A DNA stretch of 21,202 nucleotides from Smittium mucronatum (lineage: Eukaryota > Kickxellomycota > Harpellomycetes > Harpellales > Legeriomycetaceae), in assembly GCA_001953115.1 (NCBI GenBank), contig LSSL01003122.1, forward strand, positions 1 to 21,202. The letters run 5' to 3'. Positions within the stretch are counted from its first letter, which is position 1; each line of letters begins with the position of its first letter. The notes below the pieces were generated by a model. The model had not been told where the DNA came from and searched no databases. It saw only the letters and a program-made list of their open reading frames with translations. Shown piece by piece: positions 1-9,723 of this stretch. The translations under genes and the position numbers were made by a program.

Positions 1-729
1 ACTTGCAAGACCCCAATAATTATCGTGGTATATCACTTATACCAACTTTCATAAAAATTTTGGAAAAAATATTAGCCAATAATTTTTCTAAAATAAATAT
101 AAAGTATGGGTTAATATCTAAAGAGCAAGCAGGATTTCGGACTCGAAAAGAATGCGTTTTCCAAGCCAAAACATTATATGAAATTTTAAAAAGAAAAAAA
201 TTGATTGGATTGGATTGGAAACCTGGATCGGTTTTATTTATTTCTCTTAAGAATATTATGTGTACCTCATTGTAATGAACCAATATATTCCGTAGACGCA
301 ATTGAATATTTTATCCAATGAAGAAATTCTTCCATAAGCATAATTGACTATTAGAAAGTAGAAAATGGTATAAATAAGGAAGCTTAACAATTTCAAAATG
401 GCTAAGCTTTTCAACTTTTCTTTTTCCCTGCCTTTTACATTTTTAACTAATATATCCTTTTAGCTTTTAATTTTATTATTCAAATTATCCCAACAAAACC
501 TGATCCTTACACCCATATGGCTCTGATATTTAAAATCAGAAATATGGGATTTTTCGGTAAAATCTATGATTTAATAAAAAGGATGTAACAATCACCGAAA
601 TTGATGGTCCAAATAGGAGATAGAATTATAGAATCGTCGGGATATTTATGAGGAGTGAAACATGGATGTCCAGTATCACCTATTTTATTCAATATTTTTA
701 TTGAAGATATTTTTGAGGAGTTTGGGTGA
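1..729 (+). pseudogene. LINE-type (non-LTR) reverse transcriptase, 5'-truncated by the window and decayed
   Basis: This is a relic of the RT domain of a non-LTR retrotransposon, which copies element RNA into DNA at a nicked target. The first block (3-275, frame 3) is open for 90 codons and shows NYRGISLIPT at its start, then GLISKEQAGFR and a following helix ending LYEILKRKK; these are the canonical early RT motifs of LINE elements. The second block (499-729, frame 1) reads HMALIFKIRNMG, then GVKHGCPVSPILFN, the conserved G.xxGCPxSPxLFN motif, and ends EDIFEEFG. In-frame stops are TAA 586, TGA 649 and TGA 727. The catalytic FADD motif and everything after it are not recognisable. The blocks are in different frames and separated by extra DNA, so the copy is dead. 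Family assignment is firm; the clade is not resolved. The element continues left of the window. Confidence 0.9.
276..498. other. unexplained spacer splitting the LINE RT blocks
   Basis: RT homology stops near 275, just where the FIDLKKAYD motif is expected (seen as FISLKN), and resumes at about 496 with a second reading of the same region followed by HMALIF. About 220 bases lie between with no coding signal. They contain a short hairpin, AAGCTTA at 380-386 and TAAGCTT at 403-409 with a 16-base loop. An insertion is the simplest explanation, but I see no target-site duplication or terminal repeats that identify the inserted element. Confidence 0.35.
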
Positions 730-1360
730 ATATACTGGAATATATTAATATTTGAGAGATATTATATACACCTTAATAAAACAAAGATAGCCAAAAAATT
801 AATTTCAAATAATTAAAATGGAAAAAAATCCAAAAAAAATTGAAACCTTATATCTATAATTTTAAAAATATTTACATTTTATGAAAAGATTTTTTCTTTT
901 TTCCTTAGTAAAACTAAATAATTTTTTTTTAAAAGTGCTGGAAATAGAATCATTTTTTATATTAAAATAAAGCTATTATATAATATCCGAACTATTGTTT
1001 TTAGGAAAATTCCGCATAAATGGTTAGTTTTAAGTGATAAATGGTTCTGTAAAATAAGAACGTTGTATAAGATTAATTAGAATAAAATAATTAATCTATC
1101 TACCGGTATTATTTTTAGGTAGGTTATATTTATATCACTGTCAAACATAAAAAAATTTGAAAATAAAAAATTTCATTAATAGCTTAGAGAGGCGTTTTTT
1201 AATAAATATGTAAGCGATAATAAATATTCTGTCTATTTGATTTTAACATAAATTTTGTCAAAAAAAATTTAATATTTTTTAATTTAGTGGCTATATCTGT
1301 TTTATTTAATAAAGTTACATTTTTTTTACAACAGAATATTATTCTAAGGTAACTTAATAA
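730..1360. other. A/T-rich stretch, no assignable gene
   Basis: Frame 1 has somewhat fewer stops than expected from about 841 to 1320 and may be remnant coding DNA. I see no RT motif there: neither FADD nor any downstream LINE domain is recognisable. Otherwise it consists of A and T runs. Confidence 0.3.
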
Positions 1361-1576
1361 AAATTAACTAAAAATATTATTATTAGAGATAAAATAATCT
1401 TATCTTTAGGGATATTTGAGGCTTACTTACAAGAAAAGGGTGCAATATATGAACTGAAAGACTTCCCCTATCATTTATTCAATCATTTCTATTCTGAGCT
1501 TACACGCAATAAATAATTAAGCTGTTTTTCAACAAAAAAATTTTTTAATGCTATTGAGCTCCTAGCTAGAACCTAA
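1361..1576 (+). pseudogene. unassigned decayed coding fragment
   Basis: Frame 2 is open for 51 codons (1361-1513), meets TAA at 1514, then stays open for 19 more codons to TAA at 1574. The first part reads like protein, with a mix of charged and hydrophobic residues such as GIFEAYLQEKGAIYELKDF, unlike the lysine, asparagine and phenylalanine runs of the surrounding spacer. There is no ATG in the open part and no recognised domain. It could be the tail of a decayed gene or a chance open stretch. Confidence 0.22.
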
Positions 1577-3274
1577 AATTAATTGAATTAATAAAAATAG
1601 GATCCTGATCAAACTTAAGATTGATATAATTTTCCTCACTAAAAATGGATTTCATACTTTTAGATCAGTCCGAATATCTAAAATATCTCTTTTTCTCAAA
1701 AAATTTATCTTTATGTATTAAAATGTTGTTTAATCCTTTATTATAGATGTTATTCATCTAAAATAGTTGTTCTTCGAATCAAATGGACCCTATTCACTAC
1801 TCTAAATCAAGAAATGCACAGAAATGTGTGAATTTTTGATTTATTTTACCTAAAAAAGTACTATAAATAATTCTCTATATCACGGAAAGGTATTTCACCA
1901 TTAGTAATGATAGTAAGAAAAATAAAAATTATTATTATTATTATTTGCAATAGCTTATGATTTGAGATGAAATAAATATCAAAATTAATATTATAGAAAT
2001 TTTATAGAAAAAACTAGCTCTATTAAATAAACTTTATCCTTATTATGCCAACTAAACTCTAAACGGGTAATTTCAAAAAAATTATTCGTAGGTTGCTTAG
2101 ATTTTTATTTTTCATTGATTTTTTAACACTATTCTTTCTTAAATAATAGAATTTTTTAAAAATCATGTAACAGATTCGGTTTAGAAAAAATATAAAATTT
2201 ATTTACCTACTTTTTGGAACTTCTAAATCCTTACAATTAATGCGATAATTTTATAGATTTATTCTCGTATCAAAAGTAATATATTTAATTTTCAATGTTA
2301 TAGTTTAAATAATAAATTTTTTACTCAAAAAAAAAATCTTAAAATATCTACCTAAAAGATATAGAACTTAACAAAAATCCAAAAACCTATGAATTTTTAT
2401 TTAGTCTCTTTATAATGAATAATTTTATTTTTTTTAAAAAATAAAATACCATTTCCAAATAAACTGCTTTTAATCTTGAACCCTTCTTAATCTTCTGTAT
2501 TTGATATGATGAAAATATTTGACCTTCTGATTATATTTTTTGGAAAATTTAAATCAATTTTTTTAAAGATAGATACACAACTTAAACAAAAATAAACCAA
2601 ATCTAGCTTTAAATCTTATGATTTGCTTTTAATACCGAATTAAAGGATATAATATTAAACAACAAAAGATTCTTTCGGTAAATTTGAATTTTATATTCAA
2701 AAAATACGAATTTCTGACTTTTTTAACTCGTTTTTAGTCATCTTATCATATAATTTACAATTTAAAAGTGTTTTCTCAAATTTTGAACAAAAAATTCTAG
2801 AGGAAAATGTGATAAGATCGGTATATTACAGAAAAATTCCAAAGAAAATTTTTTTGAATCAAAATATTAGGATTACCAAAAAATAATAATTCATTAATCA
2901 ATTCCATAGTTAGCTGCTACTAAGTTATATTTCATCTGTCACTATTATTTAACGAAAAACAGATAGTAGTCTGGAAAGACCCGTAAAATCCAACAACATA
3001 TTTAACTCAGGAAAAGAACTATATATTTGAATATTCTTTTTGATAAATGTAGGAATCTAATTTTTTCTTAAATTATGTTATACAAATAAAATTTAGAAAT
3101 CGAATATAATTTTAGTGAAAGAAAATAGGTCAGATTTATGGCTATTCAAGAACATGGCTTTCGATGCTTTTTTTTTAACTACACTATGTATTAATTACAT
3201 AATTCCATTATATTAAATAAAATTTATTTTTCTCATTTAATAAAAAACTATTAATAAACTATTAAAATATTTAT
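1577..3274. other. long A/T-rich spacer without a gene
   Basis: About 1.7 kb of A/T-rich DNA with frequent stops in all frames I followed. The only named structure is an ATT trinucleotide run near 1928-1946. I see no tRNA, promoter or terminator signal that stands out from the background. Confidence 0.5.
1928..1946. repeat. (ATT)n microsatellite
   Basis: Six consecutive ATT units in plain A/T-rich spacer. No function is implied. Confidence 0.8.
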
Positions 3275-4545
3275 ATGGTGTTTTATATTGATATAAATCG
3301 TTTATTTTATGAAATTTACTTTGAGTATCCCTATCCATTTTACTTATTTTCTTTCTTGACTTCTTATATTTTAACTAAATTATTTCTGTTAATATATTTA
3401 AATTGATTAGAATATTATTAACCTGTTGAATTTTACTTTTATTAAAATAATCTCATATATTATATAAATATTTCTTATATTTTAACTTTTTTTTATTTCA
3501 GCTCTTATAAATTTCCAGCTTCTTTGTCTAACTTTTTTCATTTCAAATTTTTTAGGCCCAATTAATCTATTCCATCTTCAACAAAAAAATCAGCTTTAAC
3601 AGCTTTTAAGGTTTACAAAATCGAAATAAACCTGCTTATTGTCGAGAAAGCCGCTCTAAAAAAGCCCATCGATAAGCAAAACATCGATATAGATACATTC
3701 AAGAGGCAGTTAGACCCATATTTTCATTACCTAAATAATATCTTTATACACTACTAAGATTAAAAGCTCAAAATTTCATTTTATTGCTCCTATTTATTGA
3801 AAAAAAATAAAAGAAATTCGCTAAACTCAGAAGAGCTCTAAGCACACATACAGGCACCATTCCTGCTATATCAGAATTTTTAAATTTTTGATATCGGCTA
3901 CATTATTATTAATCTGGGCTCTGATTTAAAGACGAGTTTCATAACTTCATTATCCTACTGTATTTTACCCGCATTTTATGATAGTTGAATTTTTCAAGGA
4001 CGCTTTGCGTATTTTGTAACAAACCGAGACAGATGCCGGGATTTATCACTTTTCGCACTCATAAAAGAACTTATTTATAAATATGGAGGAACCGATTTAT
4101 TTTCAAACACTTTTGAAACAATTTACTGATTGAAAATAACTGAAGTATTTCATTTCAACACTTTTATGTGAAAATTTTGATCAAAAATAAAAATATCTAA
4201 AAATGAAGAAAATTATCTTTTAAAATGACAAGGAAATATATTTTTTCGGAATTTTTTGAAAAACTTCCAGATATTATACGTGAATTTTTTTCGTCTTTAT
4301 AGCAACGACTCTACCCCCATTTACAGGAAATTCAATCAAATCTATCTAATTTTAACTTCGAGCATACTTGAAAAGTTAGACCCAAATTAATCTCGATAAT
4401 ATTATATCTAAAATTTGAATCAATTTATAATTTTTAAACCCCTATTTTCCCTATTCTATCGACTTAGCTCTCCTGAGGAACTAGAGGATCATTATTTTTT
4501 CAAAAATTCAGAGAAAAATTATAATCAACTTGACTCAATATTATG
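3275..4545 (+). pseudogene. single-frame decayed gene of unknown family
   Basis: From ATG at 3275, frame 2 runs 371 codons to the stop at 4388 without any frameshift being needed. It is crossed by only 13 stops (3404, 3419, 3443, 3563, 3755, 3761, 3839, 3881, 3986, 4127, 4169, 4178, 4226), under half of what I estimate for this base composition. From 3884 to 4387 (168 codons) the only stops are five TGA; there is no TAA or TAG. Local amino acid content is protein-like, for example LIVEKAALKKPIDK near 3628-3669 and FQGRFAYFVTNRDRCRDL near 3992-4045. The same frame is open again at about 4406-4540 (SSPEELEDHYFFKNSE) and may belong to it. The N-terminal third is rich in F, Y, L and I and could be membrane-associated. 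I recognise no domain; it could be a host gene or part of a mobile element. Confidence 0.45.
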
Positions 4546-4659
4546 AATATGTAAATAACTCGATATATTTTACCAAAAAAAATATTAGTTACCTGGTAGC
4601 AATATTTTCCAAAAAAAAATTTAAAAAAATACGTGTATTGAACTCTTTCTAAAAATTTT

Positions 4660-4857
4660 ATGGGAAAAAAACACCATCTGGGAAAAAAAAAGATAAGAGG
4701 AAAGGGTATATATGCTAAGAGCGTTGAGAGATCTCCAAAAAGAACAGCTAAATTCTTAAAAGCAATTATATTTTCATTATTATGGTTTAAAAATATTTAT
4801 TTGTATCAGAACTTAAACTGCATGTCGCCATTTTTTCTTTATGGCTGCTATTTTTAA
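4660..4857 (+). CDS. small basic ORF, hypothetical
   Basis: An ATG-started ORF of 65 codons. The N-terminal half is strongly basic (MGKKHHLGKKKIRGKGIYAK) and the C-terminal half is hydrophobic. It lies just downstream of the decayed reading frame ending near 4545, in a different frame, so it may be a frame-shifted tail of that relic or simply chance. The A-rich run gives the lysines, which weakens the case for selection on the protein. No family is recognised. Confidence 0.15.
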   Translation: MGKKHHLGKKKIRGKGIYAKSVERSPKRTAKFLKAIIFSLLWFKNIYLYQNLNCMSPFFLYGCYF

Positions 4858-6150
4858 AGTTTTCCACAGAAAAACTGACCGCAAAAATTTTACCAAAAAT
4901 GAATCTACACTTTTAAAAAATGATTGAATCGAAAAAAATCTCAAATATAGACGATATATATAGATATATGTTACCTGATACAGATTACCAAATCATAAAA
5001 TAACTTATCAATTAGAAAAAAATGCTACGTGTAACTACGCTGACTTACAAAAAACTAGAATTATTCTAATAAAAATTTTCTTTTCTTAAACACTAGAGAA
5101 GCTAGTCATCTTTATATATTTTTCACGCACATTATATTTAAAAAAAATTAGGTTAACAATTAATCTCACGTCCTATTATTAACAATTAAGCGCTTTTATT
5201 CGATCAAAGATCTCTTTTAAAAAAATAAATCCTTTTTGATTATTATATAGTCACTTAAGACGATTTACAATTGTAATACAAGATATTTTAATTAACTCTT
5301 AAGTGACTCATCCAAATTTCTAAAATTAAAAAAATTTCTCAATTTGACAGTTCTAAATTTCAAATGTATATGATTAGTCGCCAAAATATGATATTCTTCG
5401 AAAATTAGATCATAATTTTGAAAATCCTTATAAAATCTAGAACACTTTTTTTAAATGCAATGTCGCTTTCTGTTTTTTTCAATCAATATTACTTATATTG
5501 ATATTTAATCTATTTAAATTGATATTCGATTAATAAATATTGAAAGATGATTAATAAACTATAATAATCATAATATATCGTAATACTTTGAATTTAAAAC
5601 CAGAAAAATATGAATAACCAAGTTATGATATTCGAAATTATTTTAAAATTAAAACTTCTAAATTTATTTTAAATCTCAAATATACTCAAACAAAATATAT
5701 TGAATTATGAAAATATTATGGTAATAGGATATGATATACGATTATTATAAGTTGATAAAAAAATTAATTTATTTTCACATTTTTATAAAATAAGAATCAT
5801 GAAATTCCAAATAAATATATTTTTTAATTAAATTCGACTTACTAAATGGTATTGTTAGATTTAGCACGATATAAGACCTTTATCAAAAAATTAAAAAATT
5901 ACTATTTATGTGTTTATTAATGATTCCGAAAGATTATGAATAAAAAAATTAAACTTGACAAGAATTTTCGATTTAGCAATTTTTTTTATATTTACATAAA
6001 ACATCAATGCATAAATATGAAAATATATAAAATCTAGTAAGATACTGTATAAATTTTTTATATGAATGAAAAATGGTTAAAGTAGTAATTTAAAGTAAAG
6101 TGATTGAAAAATAAAATTTTGGATTGATAGAGTGATATAGTATTGGAATT
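4858..6150. other. A/T-rich spacer, inverted repeat inside
   Basis: About 1.3 kb with no credible coding sequence on either strand. The one distinct structure is the inverted repeat at 5249-5308, listed separately. Confidence 0.5.
5249..5308. repeat. nested perfect inverted repeat (hairpin)
   Basis: AGTCACTTAAGA at 5249-5260 is matched by its perfect reverse complement TCTTAAGTGACT at 5297-5308, a 12-bp stem enclosing 36 bases. Inside the loop is a second palindrome, TTACAATTGTAA (5264-5275). It could be the remnant of a small inverted-repeat element or a cruciform-prone site; there is no adjacent gene for which it could serve as terminator. Confidence 0.6.
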
Positions 6151-6162
6151 TTGATGTTTGAT

Positions 6163-6181
6163 GGGTGGGTGGGACGACGGG
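6163..6181 (+). other. four-run G-quadruplex motif
   Basis: Four GGG runs separated by 1, 1 and 5 bases fit the canonical G3+N1-7 pattern. Four G-triplets this close together are unexpected in DNA this poor in G and C. The surrounding 6130-6260 stretch is G-rich on the + strand. A 64-codon ORF (6151-6345, TTG start) overlaps it but is not credible as a gene. Confidence 0.6.
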
Positions 6182-6345
6182 CTGATATACGGTTTGATTG
6201 TTTGATCTGTTTATTTTTATTAGTATTAGATGAAAGAGTGTTTGAGATTATGTATGTTGATTACTCGATTCTTTTTGTCATATATTTATCGGGTTTTTTT
6301 GTTATTTGCTTTTTTCTAAATTCAGTTGCGTATTTTTTATATTAA

Positions 6346-6779
6346 TTGTTTAATAAGTATATTTTCATTAAATAATTCATTTACTGTTATTAACTTATTC
6401 AATTTATTTGTGAGTCTTTACAATAAATTTGATGTTTTATTTCCATATTTTTTGCTGTTTTTTTATTATATCAGCATATTTTTTTTTATTTTTTGTTGAT
6501 TCTTATAAGTAAAAATATAAAATTGTATTATCTAATGAAAATTTTACAATAATTAGTATTTTTTTAAAACCTAATGAATTATATTAATAAAAATGAAATA
6601 AAAATTCTGATTATAATTTTTTGATATCCATAGATCCTAGAACACTATAAATCTCAAACTGTAGTTTTTTCTAAAAAAATTTGATTCTGCTACTGACTTT
6701 CTCTGATGTGTCAACTTAATCGTTATTATCTTTTGTAGTTTTATTTTAGATACCAATACACATGCACACTTTTTTTTTT
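6346..6779. other. A/T-rich stretch beyond the MULE 3' end
   Basis: No gene is seen on the + strand. On the - strand, one frame after the last long MULE segment is open for about 45 codons and begins with a C-x-C (KKCACVL), which might be a damaged SWIM finger from the transposase C-terminus. The poly-T run at 6770-6779 makes the frame there uncertain. Confidence 0.3.
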
Positions 6780-8164
6780 TCAGCAAATATTAACAGTCAC
6801 AAAAAAATCTGAATAGTGTGATATAGTATCACTAACAAATAAAAATGTTTTTTCAGAGAATTTTTTTATGATGCTATTAAATGTTTCAAGATTTAACCCA
6901 TCGAATCTTTTTTTAAGACTAGTTAAATTATCCGATCTAATCTTATCCGTATTTATTAAAAAATAACCTTTATTATTATTAGTTGAAACGTATTTTAAAT
7001 AAAATTTTCGTGAAATCTTTGATGTAATTTTTTTATAGCGCATTTTTTTGGGTAGATAAAAAGAAAAAATATCGAGATCATTGATTATTTTATTTGAAAT
7101 AACAAAAATTTCGAGACAATTGATAATTATCAAGATTGATATTTTTTCTTTATTTTTCTATATATCTTTCAATATCATAGTTATTGGAAGAGCGAAATAC
7201 ATTATACCCTCATACCAATTTGAATTCGATTTTACCTGTCATTTTACCGAAAATATCCAAGTGCATCAATTTAACTAAAAATAAATACTTGGCTTTATTT
7301 AATATCTATTATGTTGGTAAAATCTACACCCCCCATAAACCACTATACAAAACTCTTTTAAACTGACTCCCCTCTCCTTTTCCTAATATTTTCCTAAAAA
7401 ATTTAGCAACATGAAACCAAAAAAAAAAAAGATTAATTATACCAAATTCCTCAAATAAATTTGTTATTTGTTTAACAGAGTCTGATAATAAGCTTTTTAT
7501 GCTCCAAAATAAATAATAGCTTCCAATCGAATTTTTAAACTTTGAATTATCCATAAATATGAGCCCCTATCATCTCTACTGACAATTGAGATTGTTATGG
7601 AGATGAATTTTTAGTTTATGTCCGTAAGTCCTGTAATAATAACAGGATAATCTTCATAGATAATTTTAAATATGGAGTCTATATGTAGATCTTAGGAATT
7701 CGATAAAAATTTTATATAATTTTTTGAATATATCAAACCCCTTATATTTTCTATATTGATAGAATATTCAGTAATATTGGATGGTTCAGAATCTCACCCC
7801 ATACTGTATTTTTTGCTGTTTTCTTTAAAAATATCAGTAGTAAAAAAGATCATATTAACCAACTTACTTTTATTCCTATTCGCTATTTTGGATATTTTGG
7901 ATATTTTGGTTATTCACAAAATTATTTCATCACTTTCGAGTTTTCTTTTAATAATATTAGATTTTACCCCAAGACTGTAAATATCCAAAATATTCTTTTA
8001 ATCAGGATTAGATTCCCTATGAAAGTCGTTGTGATTTTCATTTACTATGAACTATTTAATTCTTCCTTCAGCAAACGTATCAAATCTCGTTTTAAAAATT
8101 CGCTTGATAACTTTAGAGTTGTAGCAAGGGTATACAGTTGAATAGTGTTTTTTTGATTTCTTGG
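6780..8164 (-). pseudogene. Mutator-like (MULE) transposase, decayed
   Basis: MULE transposases are DDE-type enzymes that cut and paste the element DNA in the nucleus. Reading downward: a FLYWCH-like zinc-finger remnant (about 8126-8019; YPCYNS, then ENHNDFH); the core first block with the catalytic Asp in HIDSIFK (Asp codon 7679-7677); YPVIITGLTDIN (7649-7614), where the family has a G.xDxNRKF block; ITISIVS; and YLWIIQSLKIRLE. A frame change follows, then LLSDSVKQITNLFEEFG (Asp codon 7482-7480) and FWFHVAKFFRKILG (7421 downward), matching the family CWFHVxKNxRK signature. The two Asp codons lie about 66 residues apart, as expected. The last open stretch, 7133-6780 (117 codons), is the probable C-terminal region. 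Stops interrupt it throughout and the poly-A tract near 7430 falls in the signature. Terminal inverted repeats were not found. Confidence 0.75.
7884..7910. repeat. three tandem 9-bp units (TATTTTGGA)
   Basis: Three copies of TATTTTGGA, the last ending in T. It lies within the MULE relic, between the FLYWCH-like region and the core, and on the - strand encodes a KIS repeat. Probably slippage expansion after the gene died, or a low-complexity linker. Confidence 0.7.
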
Positions 8165-8428
8165 AATATTAAACTCTATGAAATGTTTTGATTCTCATGC
8201 ACCTCATTTTCGGCTGAATTCCACTCAATAATTTTAAAACTAGTAATAAAAACAGTCATCTGGTTAAATAAAAAGGTTTTATCCGAAATATAATACTAAA
8301 AAATTGAAAAATTTTCTATTTAATTTTAATATCATTTTCATAAATTCGGCCATTTATCATTATATATTTTTACATTAGCAATATAATTTGCTGCTTTTTT
8401 TTACATAAATTTAATCATTGATTACACT

Positions 8429-8536
8429 TTAATTTTCTTTTTCAAGCTTTTCTTCTTGGACCTTACATAAATCTTCCTTTGATTTTAGCAGAGTATAATT
8501 AATTCTGCACTCATTGGGCGAAATTTGAGTAATTAT
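8429..8536 (-). pseudogene. short decayed coding fragment, perhaps MULE N-terminus
   Basis: The - strand is open for 35 codons ending at TAA 8431-8429. It reads ISPNECRINYTLLKSKED followed by KVQEEKLEKEN, an acidic-basic mix unusual for this spacer. There is no ATG. It lies about 270 bases upstream of the MULE relic on the same strand, so it could be the transposase N-terminus or an unrelated remnant. No domain is recognised. Confidence 0.22.
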
Positions 8537-8652
8537 TTACAAAAGTTTATTTGTTTATAAAAAATTGTATTTATTTCTAAAAAAATTCATTAAAATGAAA
8601 TAATTTCCAAAATTATATATTATTAAAGCATCTTATTTAATTTCATCAATAA

Positions 8653-8943
8653 CCAATAAAACCCCGTTCAAATTTTCATTGAAAGTTTTATCTCAGTATT
8701 AATAGTCAATTTTATGAATTTCATTTTCAATCTGTTTATAAATTTTAATTATTTTTTTTTATGAATATTTATATTTCAATAAATATCAATTCTAAAATAT
8801 ACACTTTAAAGAGCCTTTTAACCGACTCTTCCGAAAAAATTCAAGATCTTAGTTATAATTACAGGTCTAATATTGATATTACTAACAGAAATCAGGCTAT
8901 AAATCTATGTAAAGCGCATTATTTTCCAAATAATTGGGATTAA
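8653..8943 (+). pseudogene. unassigned ORF with decayed upstream extension
   Basis: The ATG-started part (8761-8943) encodes 60 residues, including LLTDSSEKIQDLSYNYRSN and NQAINLCKAHYFPNNWD. The same frame continues upstream to 8653 with only TGA 8692 and TAA 8746, so the ATG at 8761 need not be an original start. The ATG follows directly on a T run, and nothing upstream looks like a promoter. No family is recognised; a chance ORF is possible. Confidence 0.2.
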
Positions 8944-9001
8944 ATAAAGCACTAATTTCGAAATTTGAATTTTATAATTAAATCGATAAAAAAATTGATA
9001 A

Positions 9002-9241
9002 AACAACATTAATCACTACTTAGTAGATTTAAGGGTGATATGTGATGGAGGTGATTTATTTATCCAATCTTGTGAAATAAAGTACATTAAAAGATACACA
9101 TTTGTACGTTTTATTCAGCCTATGTGTATCATATCAGTCAGCTTTTACGAGAAAAGATATTTTTTCCTAGTAGAAAAGTCTGAAGGAAAGATTAAGAATA
9201 AATACTGCAATTTATTCCTTAGAATCCGCCTATTTCATTGA
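9002..9241 (+). pseudogene. possible FLYWCH-like zinc-finger remnant (second MULE?)
   Basis: Frame 2 is open from 9002 to the stop at 9239-9241, 79 codons, with a GTG at 9035 but no early ATG. Residues read VICDGGDLFIQSCEIKYIKRYTF in two halves (VICDGGDLFIQ and SCEIKYIKRYTF), then PMCIISVSFYEKRYFFLVEK. The layout (a DGY/F-like start, a spaced basic stretch, then cysteine with a beta-strand) recalls the FLYWCH finger at the N-terminus of MULE transposases, but the diagnostic W and the final HxH are missing. The frame continues past 9241 with few stops (TGA, TGA, TAG, TAA) to about 9358. The resemblance is weak. Confidence 0.28.
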
Positions 9242-9358
9242 TTTATTTTTAAATATTTATGAGAATTTCTGTGGTATAAATATATTTTCTTTTATACGAA
9301 GTTTTATATTTGTTTCTATTAGTATCTTTATTTTATGATAAGCGATTTTCACCTCAAA

Positions 9359-9723
9359 TTAATCTAAACGAATTCTTATAAAAATCCAAAATAATTATTT
9401 GAAGTTTTTTCAAAAAAAACCCACGTAAAAAGTCTTTTCCTTGATCGTTTTGGAAAAAAAATTATTTTTATTAAAAAAAGAAGTTTTTTATAGAATTCTT
9501 CATAATAAAATTTATTTTTGGTACCTTTTTGTATCAAATTCGAGTTATTTTGAATTTTTTTTTTTTTTCATTATTATTAACGTTATTTAACCTGGTATTA
9601 TAATAAATCTGTGATAATCCTATATTTTAAAACTTGCAAGCCATTTATAAAAACTATAATTTTTTTAATCATTGCCATATAATTGCATTTTTGAACAAAT
9701 TTTATAAGAAGCATCATTTTTAA
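9359..9723. other. A/T-rich spacer
   Basis: Many A and T runs, including a T run near 9557-9569. No coding, RNA or repeat signal is seen. Confidence 0.5.

Noticed and set aside
20..301. 93-codon ORF on the - strand opposite the LINE RT
   Set aside because: It is the antisense shadow of the RT block at 3-275, whose motifs are clear on the + strand.
841..1320. Continuation of the LINE element in frame 1
   Set aside because: Fewer stops than expected, but none of the downstream RT motifs (FADD, thumb region) can be recognised.
1760..1790. TTCGAATC, resembling a tRNA B-box
   Set aside because: The flanking bases do not form a T-stem and no A-box, anticodon arm or acceptor stem can be placed around it.
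3527..3556. CTAAC, T-rich tract and TTTAG resembling a 3' splice site
   Set aside because: Such strings are common by chance in T-rich DNA, and the reading frame runs straight through it without a matching 5' splice site.
3884..4387. Reassigned genetic code with TGA read as an amino acid
   Set aside because: In the LINE RT a TGA (649) stands at a conserved position not occupied by Trp, and the MULE and DIRS relics also carry TAA and TAG. Ordinary decay is enough.
6151..6345. 64-codon ORF starting at TTG
   Set aside because: Mostly F, L, I and V from T-rich DNA, no ATG at its start, no homology; only the G-quadruplex motif inside it is notable.
7081..7366. Two + strand ORFs (7081-7278 and 7184-7366)
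   Set aside because: They lie antisense to the MULE relic and have no recognisable content.
7756..7980. 74-codon hydrophobic + strand ORF
   Set aside because: It is antisense to the MULE N-terminal half; the - strand frame there reads continuously into the transposase core, and the ORF owes part of its content to the 9-bp repeat.
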